Origin: Thiohalomonas sp041685045
GTDB taxonomy: Bacteria; Pseudomonadota; Gammaproteobacteria; Thiohalomonadales; Thiohalomonadaceae
Direction: 5' to 3'
NCBI GenBank assembly: GCA_041685045.1
Contig: JAWLGP010000023.1
Coordinates: 1-64,000 of the forward strand
DNA length: 64,000 nt
Below, one piece after another: positions 1 to 6,072 of the stretch (its first letter is position 1; the number at the start of each line of letters is the position of its first letter). The notes beneath the pieces were generated by a model that saw only the letters and a list, made by a program, of their open reading frames with translations, was not told the DNA's origin and made no database searches. Both the position numbers and the translations under genes were made by a program.

Positions 1-119
1 GGTCCGTCGCCAAACACGGGCGGTGCCTTTGGTGTCGGCTTCCCAGTAGAACTCAAAGCCGAGGAAAGTGAACCGCCGTGTGCGGGTAGGATGAAAGCGA
101 CGGCTTGCGGGATCAACGC
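1..119 (-). pseudogene. Group II intron reverse transcriptase fragment, cut by window edge
   Basis: Reading leftwards on the minus strand gives an open frame containing RRFTFLGFEFYWEADTKG followed by TARVWRRT. This strongly resembles the segment just after the catalytic core of group II intron-encoded reverse transcriptases (the FTFLGFEFYW block). No start codon or upstream catalytic domains exist here: the frame meets a stop near position 151 and the similarity begins immediately after the stop codon of the neighbouring antitoxin remnant. It is therefore a 5'-truncated piece that continues beyond the left edge. The assignment rests on motif recognition over about 40 residues. Confidence 0.5.
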
Positions 120-337
120 TTAGTACTCCCCCAGCAACCTTGCTCTCACTTCATGCCAAGGCGGACCGTCTTCGGGTTGGCATGATAAGTGTCCAGGCGT
201 TTTTCCACTCTTCTTTGGGCCACAGGGGGATTGCGACCGATTCCGGAAGCTCTGCGATGGAGTCCCAAATATCCTTAACCAGCCGAAGGCTTTCTTCAAT
301 CGGCAACTCGGCGATCAGACGCGAAGATCTTCTTCAT
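120..337 (-). pseudogene. Frameshifted addiction-module antitoxin remnant (TIGR02574-like)
   Basis: A GGAG ribosome-binding site precedes an ATG at 337. The coding signal then jumps between frames: ELPIEESLRLVKDIWDSIAE with LPESVAIPLWPKEEW in one frame, EKRLDTYHANP in a second, and WHEVRARLLGEY with a stop in a third. Put together these reproduce the usual layout of the short putative addiction-module antitoxins (helix with LPxEERLxLxxDIWDSI, then LDxYxxNPxxGxxWxEVRARL). At least two frameshifts make it non-functional. The toxin partner expected directly downstream is missing; a reverse transcriptase fragment lies there instead. Confidence 0.5.
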
Positions 338-698
338 TTCCAATCTCCTGCGATCTCAGGAACTGCCATGCTCATGCAGCGCCGTATTTCATCGAGACAC
401 TTCTACCTGATCATATCCGCAACTACTCGCCACACCAAAGGAACCCCACAAGAACAGCTTGTTACGTGAGCCGCACACAGCGCATCCGCGATGCTATACG
501 GCAACTTTGCCGAAATATCGCTATATGCGGCACATCTACCACATGACGGGGCGATGCTGGCTCGCGTGAGTGCCTTGGCGCTGCCTCCGGGCGCTCAGGA
601 TCGGCAAGAGGTGGGGCGGTTTCGGCTCCGGACCGCCCGCTTTATCCCGGCCCCGGAACCTCTGTTATGATTGCCGGACTCAGGCGGCCGGAGTCGGC
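338..698. other. Intergenic stretch, no gene seen
   Basis: No reading frame here looks coding on either strand; the 109-codon plus-strand frame at 140-469 is antisense to the antitoxin remnant and has atypical composition. The right end presumably holds the nudE promoter, but no convincing -35/-10 pair was recognised. Confidence 0.4.
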
Positions 699-1244
699 AT
701 GCGCGAAAAACCCCGCATTATCAACGTGGAAACACTGGCCCGCACCCGGCTGTTTCACGTCCAGCAGCTCAATCTGCGCTTTTCCAACGGCGTCGAGACG
801 GTGTACGAGCGTCTGCTCGGCTCGCCCCAAGGGGCCGTGCTGGTGGTGCCGATGCTGGACGCGGAGACCGTACTGTTGATCCGGGAGTACGCCGCCGGCA
901 TGGAGCGCTATGAGCTGGCCCTGCCCAAGGGCAGGATCGAAGCGGGCGAAGACCCGCTGGTGGCGGCCAACCGCGAGATCCAGGAGGAGATCGGCTACGC
1001 CGCCAAGACGCTGCGGCCGCTCACCTCCCTCACCGTCGCCCCCGGCTACATGGCCCACGCCACCCATGTGGTACTCGCCTCCGACCTCTACCCCAGCCGG
1101 GTGGACGGTGACGAGCCCGAGGAGATCGAGGTGGTGCCGTGGCCGATCGAGCGCCTGGCCGAACTGACCGCCCGCGACGACATGACCGAGGCCCGCAGCA
1201 TCGCTGCGCTCTACATGACCCGGGAGCTCCTGCGCGGTGATTAG
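699..1244 (+). CDS. nudE: Nudix hydrolase, NudE-type ADP compounds hydrolase
   Basis: A 181-residue Nudix protein, close to the roughly 186 residues of E. coli NudE, which hydrolyses ADP-ribose, NADH and Ap3A-type dinucleotides. The Nudix box is intact: G-RIEAG-E followed by REIQEEIGY, matching Gx5Ex7REUxEExGU. The N-terminal half carries the typical FSNGVETVYERL and the VLLIREYAAGMERYELALPKG segment that precedes the box. The start was placed at the ATG giving MREKPRIINVE because residues further upstream are not Nudix-like. The 3' end lies 19 bases before the chosen cysQ start, so the two genes are probably co-transcribed, as in many gammaproteobacteria where nudE and cysQ are neighbours. 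Confidence 0.88.
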   Translation: MREKPRIINVETLARTRLFHVQQLNLRFSNGVETVYERLLGSPQGAVLVVPMLDAETVLLIREYAAGMERYELALPKGRIEAGEDPLVAANREIQEEIGYAAKTLRPLTSLTVAPGYMAHATHVVLASDLYPSRVDGDEPEEIEVVPWPIERLAELTARDDMTEARSIAALYMTRELLRGD

Positions 1245-1263
1245 CTGTCGCGACCACCTGCAG

Positions 1264-2070
1264 ATGGACCCCTGCGAATTGCTGACCCCGGCACTGGAGA
1301 TCGCCATCGACGCCGGTCGCTGCATCCTCGAGATCTACGAGGACGGCTTCAGCGTCGAGCAGAAGGAGGACCAGACCCCCGTCACGGAGGCGGACATGGC
1401 AGCGCACCGCATCATCGAACGCGGCCTGTCCGAATTGACCCCCGGCCTGCCGATCCTGACCGAAGAGTCGAACAAAGTGCCGTTTCAGGTGCGCTCATTA
1501 TGGCAGCGCTACTGGTTGGTGGACCCGCTGGACGGCACCCGCGAATTCATCCATCGCAGCGGTGAATTCACCGTCAATGTCGCCCTGATCGACGGCAATG
1601 AGCCGGTGGTCGGCATCATCTATGCCCCCGTGCTCGGGGTCTACTACTACGCCTGCCGCGGCCAGGGCGCCTACAAACGTAGCGCCTGCAACAACCCGGT
1701 CCCGATCCACACCCGCCCGCGCGATGCGAACGAACCGGTGATCGTCGCCGGTACCCGTCGCCGCAGCGCGGCCATGGACCGTTTTCTGGAGAACCTGGAG
1801 AACTACGCGATCACGCCCTTGGGCAGCGCGCTGAAATCGTGCTTGGTGGCGGAGGGAAAAGCAGACGTCTACGCCCGGTTGGGCCCCACCTCCGAGTGGG
1901 ACACCGCAGCGGCCCAGTGCATCCTGGAAGAGGCGGGCGGGCGACTGACGGACACGAAAATGCGCCCGCTACGCTACAACACGAAGGAATCGCTGCTCAA
2001 TCCGCACTTTTTCGCCTATGGCGATCCGAATGAGGACTGGTCCCGCTATTTGACCCGGCACTCGGCGTAA
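1264..2070 (+). CDS. cysQ: 3'(2'),5'-bisphosphate nucleotidase CysQ
   Basis: A 268-residue inositol-monophosphatase-fold phosphatase. The metal-binding and catalytic motifs are present in order: EES after the first beta strand, WLVDPLDGTREFI (the DPxDGT signature) in the middle and WDTAAAQCILEEAGG near the C-terminus. CysQ removes the 3' phosphate from PAP and PAPS in the cytoplasm, recycling the by-product of sulfate assimilation and of PAPS-dependent sulfotransfer, which is of interest because two sulfotransferase-like genes occur further along this window. The ATG giving MDPCELL was preferred to an in-frame ATG nine codons upstream that overlaps nudE. Its end overlaps the 3' end of the convergent next gene by 25 bases. 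Confidence 0.88.
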   Translation: MDPCELLTPALEIAIDAGRCILEIYEDGFSVEQKEDQTPVTEADMAAHRIIERGLSELTPGLPILTEESNKVPFQVRSLWQRYWLVDPLDGTREFIHRSGEFTVNVALIDGNEPVVGIIYAPVLGVYYYACRGQGAYKRSACNNPVPIHTRPRDANEPVIVAGTRRRSAAMDRFLENLENYAITPLGSALKSCLVAEGKADVYARLGPTSEWDTAAAQCILEEAGGRLTDTKMRPLRYNTKESLLNPHFFAYGDPNEDWSRYLTRHSA

Positions 2071-2267
2071 ACCGCCATCACCTCTTTCAGCTCCTGCAGT
2101 ACCACTCGCCGCTCCGGCTCCGGCAGCGGCGCCGTCTCCGGCAGGACCTCGCCCCGCTCCAGCGCCGCAATCACCCCCCACACCTCGCGACAGCCCTTCT
2201 CGCACAGCGACTCGACACAAGCGCCGATGCGTTGATGGTCGAGGGGCGGGAAGGCGGACTTGGGCAT
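2046..2267 (-). CDS. Small conserved-looking protein of unknown function
   Basis: A 73-residue soluble protein, convergent with cysQ and sharing 25 bases with its 3' end. The N-terminal half has two cysteines in VESLCEKGCREVWGVI and the C-terminal half is an acidic helix (LPEPERRVVLQELKEVMAVY). The composition is that of a real protein, and the frame could extend upstream to 2327, but the extra 20 residues look non-coding, so the internal ATG (MPKSAFPPLD) was chosen. No family was recognised; the paired cysteines might bind metal, which is a guess. Confidence 0.5.
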   Translation of the reverse strand: MPKSAFPPLDHQRIGACVESLCEKGCREVWGVIAALERGEVLPETAPLPEPERRVVLQELKEVMAVYAECRVK

Positions 2268-2373
2268 GGCGGAATCGGGCACGGAGGCGGTTTGCGCGAA
2301 AGCGTAACGCAAACCGAGTCGTGACACGAGCGCGGCCCATGCCGCATCAGGGTGAACGCATAATCACAAAGGT

Positions 2374-2515
2374 GTGTTGTAAGTCCTTGAAAGAAGGTCG
2401 TCGGCTGCATGGATGCAGGAGGTAGACCGTGTCTGGAACATACGGTCGAGGGGTGCGGCCGTCGAGCCTACAGGGACATATTCACGGCGAACCTTCTTTC
2501 AAGGACTTACAACAC
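2374..2515. repeat. Inverted repeat element with perfect 25-bp arms
   Basis: The arm starting GTGTTGTAAGTCCTTGAAAG at 2374-2398 is repeated exactly inverted at 2491-2515, with a 92-base spacer containing a GAGCCTACAGGGACATATTC block. The text resembles interspersed palindromic repeats of gammaproteobacterial chromosomes. No open frame within it is convincing, and the surrounding 2268-2687 gap holds nothing else recognisable. Confidence 0.7.
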
Positions 2516-2687
2516 GCCCGGCACAGCTGCAACGTAAGTATGCGCTCGCCCTGCATGCCGCATGGCTCGGCAGATCTGGCCCTACTGATGTCGCTCATGG
2601 CCGTACTGGGGGCTCTATCGCCTGAAGGAAATGGCTTACCGCCCGGTTAGAGGCTCCCGGGGGCGTTGGAGCAACGTTGCCGGAAAC

Positions 2688-2966
2688 TCAGGAGGCCGCA
2701 CGGCAAGGCGCGATTGCCGCAGACGATTCCCCGGAGCGGTTTGGAGTGGGTGTCGAAAATGGCGTCAGTTCGGTGAGCTTCGCCAGCAGTTCCCCCGCTT
2801 CGCGATGGCCCTGCCGGGCTGCCGCCGTCAACCACTCCATCGCCTCGGAGAAGCAGCTGGGTCCGCTGGCGGACTGCAGCATCTGGATGCCACGGAGATA
2901 CTGGGAATTGGCACAACCACCCACGGCGGCTTCGAATTCCCCATCAGTGCCCAAGTGCGTCTTCAT
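2688..2966 (-). CDS. Small Sel1/TPR-like repeat protein
   Basis: A 92-residue protein whose core, CANSQYLRGIQMLQ then FSEAMEWLTAAARQGHREAG, matches one Sel1-like helical hairpin: A/G-x-Y-xx-G in the first helix and A-xx-WLxxAAxQGHxxA in the second. Such repeats normally occur in tandem as protein-interaction scaffolds; a single-repeat orphan is unusual. There is no signal peptide. The start is uncertain: ATG at 2966 (MKTHLGTD) or ATG at 2993, the latter just after a small hairpin. A second orphan of the same type lies at 5649-5894, so these may be remnants or a small local family. Confidence 0.5.
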   Translation of the reverse strand: MKTHLGTDGEFEAAVGGCANSQYLRGIQMLQSASGPSCFSEAMEWLTAAARQGHREAGELLAKLTELTPFSTPTPNRSGESSAAIAPCRAAS

Positions 2967-3292
2967 ATCGTTATCGTTATCTGGGTTGCGCATTTTGAGC
3001 CGCTTTTCGGCTCATTCCTTGATGGCCCGTGGTCCATCACCCGCGATGTCTGCCCTGTGCCCCCGCACGGAATACGGGCATCGACGGTCGCCTAACGCTT
3101 AAACGTAGACCAACTTCCACCGAAGTCCAGGGAGGTTAGACCGGGAAGGTTTCACTTTCGTGTGCTGTCCGGCAGCGGGCTATGCTTTTTCGTTAGCGGC
3201 ATGCCGGAATCGGCCCCGATGCGCCTCGCTCGCCACATCCTTCCCGGATGGACGACCGGTAGGCCGCTCCGCCACAAGTCAGGGAGGACGGG
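2967..3292. other. Intergenic region with a small hairpin
   Basis: It contains a 6-bp stem hairpin (GAGCCG and CGGCTC around a five-base loop) at 2997-3013, just upstream of the alternative start of the Sel1-like gene, and a good Shine-Dalgarno (GGGAGGA) for the metallopeptidase at the right end. No other feature was recognised. Confidence 0.35.
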
Positions 3293-4111
3293 ATGAGGCT
3301 GGCACCGGGTTTTGCGCTACTGCTTTCACTGGCCACGGCGGCAGAAGGGCACGGTGAATCCGGTGCTGCACCCAATGACATCGATGCGGAAAGTTTCGAT
3401 TACATCGCCGACACCGTTGTGGATCTCTATGCCGAGTCCTTTGCTCAGCGGCAGATACAACCGGTCGTGAACAAGCGCTGGGATGCGGACGAGGCCAACG
3501 CGCTCTCCTCGCTGACGGCGGGCTATGACCGGAAGGCGCAACGAAGCCTCCGGGTCTGGGAGATCGAACTGAAAGGGGGGCTGGCGCGCCATCCGCTGCT
3601 GAGCCGCGATGCCTTCGCCCTGGTGGTCTGCCACGAGGTCGGTCACCACGTCGGCGGTGCCCCCTATGCGGCCGAACTCAGCTCCGAAGGCCAGGCCGAC
3701 TACTTCGCCACCGCGAGCTGCATGAAACGTTACCTGCGCAAGACCCGCTACCCGCCGTCGTACTGGCGCGAGCAGCTGCCCCCCGAGCTCGGGCGGGCGT
3801 GTGCCGTTTCCTTCCCTGTGACCGCAGATCAGGCGATCTGCCGCCGAAGCATTCTTGCCGCCTTCACACTGTCCCGCTGGATCGCCGACACAAACGGGGT
3901 CAAAGCCCCCGCTCTCACCCGACAGGACGCCACGGTGCGCGCCGCCACGCTGGCGCACGGCTATCCCGGCGCCCAGTGCCGGCTCGACACCCTGGTTGCC
4001 GGAGCGTTGTGCCCGATCGACAACGAGACTCCCGAAGCTTGCACCCGGCAAGAGGGCTACGAACGGGAGGCGCGGCCCCGTTGCTGGTTCAAACCGCCGT
4101 CAGGACCATAA
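3293..4111 (+). CDS. Secreted zinc metallopeptidase with HEVGHH motif
   Basis: A 272-residue precursor. Residues 1-19 form a Sec signal peptide (MRLAPGFALLLSLATAAEGH). The catalytic signature VVCHEVGHHVGG, an HExxH zincin motif, lies near residue 118, followed by a likely third-ligand helix SSEGQADYFATASCMKRYL resembling the ExxxD region of M48/gluzincin peptidases. There are many cysteines (eight or more), including several in the last 50 residues, which fits a disulfide-bonded periplasmic or extracellular protein. A GGGAGGA ribosome-binding site supports the ATG. The gene is monocistronic, convergent with the cytochrome c peroxidase. Substrate unknown; family placement rests on the motif only. 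Confidence 0.65.
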   Translation: MRLAPGFALLLSLATAAEGHGESGAAPNDIDAESFDYIADTVVDLYAESFAQRQIQPVVNKRWDADEANALSSLTAGYDRKAQRSLRVWEIELKGGLARHPLLSRDAFALVVCHEVGHHVGGAPYAAELSSEGQADYFATASCMKRYLRKTRYPPSYWREQLPPELGRACAVSFPVTADQAICRRSILAAFTLSRWIADTNGVKAPALTRQDATVRAATLAHGYPGAQCRLDTLVAGALCPIDNETPEACTRQEGYEREARPRCWFKPPSGP

Positions 4112-4141
4112 AAAAATCCGGCCCCGCGAGGGGGGCCGGAT
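4110..4141 (-). terminator. Intrinsic terminator of the cytochrome c peroxidase gene
   Basis: A perfect 10-bp stem (ATCCGGCCCC and GGGGCCGGAT) around a six-base loop, followed on the minus strand by seven T residues. It sits 28 bases after the peroxidase stop codon and touches the end of the convergent metallopeptidase gene. Confidence 0.85.
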
Positions 4142-4169
4142 CGGTACTTCTATTGCTGTTTTCCGGCGC

Positions 4170-5162
4170 TCAATCGAACGGCTTCGGCGCCGGGGTCTTC
4201 TCGGTCGAAGGCGGCAGGATCGGCATCTGGAACGCCGGCTGGTCGCCGGTCAACGTCTTCAGGAAGGCGACGATCTGGGTGTTTTCCTTGTCGCTGAACT
4301 TCTTGCCCAGTTGCAGCCGGCCCATGACATCGACCGCCTCGCTCAGGGTCTCGGCCTCACCGTCGTGGAAGTACGGATAGGTCAGCTCCACGTTGCGCAG
4401 GGTCGGTACCTTGAACAGGAAGCGGTCCGCGTCCTTGCCGGTCACGGCCACGCGACCTTCGGCCGGGCTCTTGGCCTTGTACGGCTGGACCACGCCCATC
4501 TTCTGGAAGGAGTTGCCACCGAACGCCGGGCCGTTGTGGCAGGCGACGCAGCCGCTCTCCTTGAACAGCTTGTAGCCAGCCGCCTCATTGGCGGTCAGGG
4601 CCTCCTTGTCGCCCATCAGCCAGAGGTCGAAGCGGGAGTTCGGGGTGACCAGGGTCTTCTCGAACTCGGCGATGGCGCTGGTCACCATGTCGATATCGAT
4701 CTTGTCCTTGCCGTACACCTGCTTGAACTCACGCACGTAGCCCGGGATGGACTCCAGCACGTCGATGGCCAGGGTGTGGGTGAAGGCCATCTCACCGGGG
4801 TTGGCGATCGGGCCGCCGGCCTGCTCCTTGAGGTCCGCGGCGCGGCCGTCCCAGAACTGGGCCAGGTTGAGGCTGGAGTTGAGCACGGTCGGGGCGTTGA
4901 TCGGGCCCTGCTGCCAGTTGTGGCCGATGGAGGTCTTGAGGTTGTCGGTGCCGCCCATGCTCAGGTTGTGGCAGGAGTTGCAGGAGATAAAGCCGGACTT
5001 GGAGAGTCGCGGGTCGAAGTAGAGCTTCTTGCCGAGCTCGACCTGGGCCAGGTTGACGTCCTGCACCGGGCGGATGATATCGACAGGCTCTTTGGCCAGG
5101 GTCTGGCCGGAGGTCAACGCGGCCAGTGCAATTACTGCAATGAATGGAGACTTGTTTTTCAT
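4170..5162 (-). CDS. ccpA: Di-haem cytochrome c peroxidase
   Basis: A 330-residue periplasmic protein with a Sec signal peptide (MKNKSPFIAVIALAALTSG) and two haem-attachment motifs, CNSCH near residue 62 and CVACH near residue 206, the spacing expected of bacterial di-haem peroxidases that reduce hydrogen peroxide with electrons from small cytochromes. Downstream are the conserved FKVPTLRNVELTYPYFHDG segment, which holds the distal haem ligand region, and ETLSEAVDVM. It is transcribed alone, ends in a strong terminator and has an AT-rich upstream region with a dyad. It would protect the cell against peroxide under microoxic growth; that role is inferred from the family. Confidence 0.9.
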   Translation of the reverse strand: MKNKSPFIAVIALAALTSGQTLAKEPVDIIRPVQDVNLAQVELGKKLYFDPRLSKSGFISCNSCHNLSMGGTDNLKTSIGHNWQQGPINAPTVLNSSLNLAQFWDGRAADLKEQAGGPIANPGEMAFTHTLAIDVLESIPGYVREFKQVYGKDKIDIDMVTSAIAEFEKTLVTPNSRFDLWLMGDKEALTANEAAGYKLFKESGCVACHNGPAFGGNSFQKMGVVQPYKAKSPAEGRVAVTGKDADRFLFKVPTLRNVELTYPYFHDGEAETLSEAVDVMGRLQLGKKFSDKENTQIVAFLKTLTGDQPAFQMPILPPSTEKTPAPKPFD

Positions 5163-5235
5163 GTTACCCCCAGAAGCGTCGTCTCAAGCGACATTTTTTT
5201 GGAGAAACCGGGCTGAACCGGATCCTTGATACAGC

Positions 5236-5257
5236 AATTTTAGAGTCGATCTAAATT
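5236..5257. promoter_or_regulatory. Dyad upstream of the cytochrome c peroxidase gene
   Basis: TTTAGA and TCTAAA are separated by five bases and flanked by AAT/ATT, giving a near-symmetrical AT-rich site about 75-95 bases upstream of the peroxidase start in an otherwise GC-rich genome. The size and symmetry would suit an Rrf2-family or similar dimeric regulator. This is a shape-based suggestion only. Confidence 0.35.
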
Positions 5258-5388
5258 AACCACATGTCAAGTATGGAAAATAATAGACTATTTCTATTTG
5301 GTTTCCGGGCGCCGTCAGCGTGTGCGCGCGATGTTACGGCTATACAACAGGGAGGAACCGCGACCTGGATTCCGAAGTGGGGGATGGC

Positions 5389-5661
5389 ATGGATGAGGAC
5401 CTCGACCGGATGGACCGGGAGCAACTGATCGCCGAAGTAAGAAAACTCCGGCATGGAATTCGCGAACATCGGGACAGCAGCGGGCACGACCTGTGCTGGC
5501 ATCATCCCCGGCTCTGGGGCCTGCTGCCGGAACAGAGCGATCCCATCCCGGAGGTCCCCGAGTGGCCCCAGTTCATGCGGGGCTGTATCCGCTATCGGGA
5601 GTCACTGGACGAACAGGCGCCGGACGCGCCGCGTTCGCGACGAGGTTATCAAGAAGATTGA
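5389..5661 (+). CDS. Small conserved-looking acidic protein, unknown function
   Basis: A 90-residue protein beginning MDEDLDRMDREQLIAEVRKL. An amphipathic N-terminal helix leads into IREHRDSSGHDLCWHHPRLW and GLLPE, then VPEWPQFMRGCIRYRESLDEQ. The histidine, cysteine and tryptophan cluster (GHDLCWHHP) is striking for such a short protein and could bind metal. The pattern feels like a conserved family found as a stand-alone or C-terminal module in proteobacteria, but I cannot name it. An in-frame start exists 69 bases upstream at 5320; the later ATG was chosen because the upstream residues look random. The 3' end overlaps the convergent Sel1-like gene by 13 bases. Confidence 0.55.
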   Translation: MDEDLDRMDREQLIAEVRKLRHGIREHRDSSGHDLCWHHPRLWGLLPEQSDPIPEVPEWPQFMRGCIRYRESLDEQAPDAPRSRRGYQED

Positions 5662-5894
5662 ACCGGCGACGATGGCGACTCGCTGCAGCATTCGGTGAGG
5701 TGGCCTTCGGTGACGCGCGCCAGATCGGCCATCAATGACACGGCCCTGGGTTCGCCTGCATCCGCCGCACGCTGAAGCCAACGGACGCCGGTCGGCCAGT
5801 CTTTGTGGCAACAGCAACCACGAAGGAGGGACAGGCCGAGCTCATACTGGCTGGCGGCATCACCTGACGCCGCGCGTTTCATCAGTTGCTCCAT
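5649..5894 (-). CDS. Small Sel1-like repeat protein
   Basis: An 81-residue protein with one and a half Sel1-like hairpins: MKRAASGDAASQYELGLSLL followed by WPTGVRWLQRAADAGEPRAV. The first helix pair contains the canonical ASQYELG, the second the WLQRAADAGE consensus. A CCC cysteine triplet interrupts the first hairpin (LLRGCCCHKDW). No signal peptide is present. It is the second single-domain Sel1-type orphan in this part of the window; similarity to the one at 2688-2966 (WLTAAARQGHREAG versus WLQRAADAGEPRAV) suggests a local family. Role unknown. Confidence 0.55.
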   Translation of the reverse strand: MEQLMKRAASGDAASQYELGLSLLRGCCCHKDWPTGVRWLQRAADAGEPRAVSLMADLARVTEGHLTECCSESPSSPVQSS

Positions 5895-6072
5895 GACCGC
5901 CCCCTTCCCGCGCGTGGCGCCGATGCGGGAAATTTCCGAATAGTCCGGTATGGTTTGATGCTACGCCACCGATATTGGTTAGTCCACTTGCGCGGCTATC
6001 AACGCAGGGTCAACGCATACTCACCCGAAAGCGACTCCCGTCGCTCCTACAGGAGTGTTCCGCAACGGAGGT

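Noticed and set aside
2429..2650. A 73-codon plus-strand ORF beside the 25-bp inverted repeat
   Set aside because: Its first third is inside the repeat and the rest has no recognisable protein character or Shine-Dalgarno.
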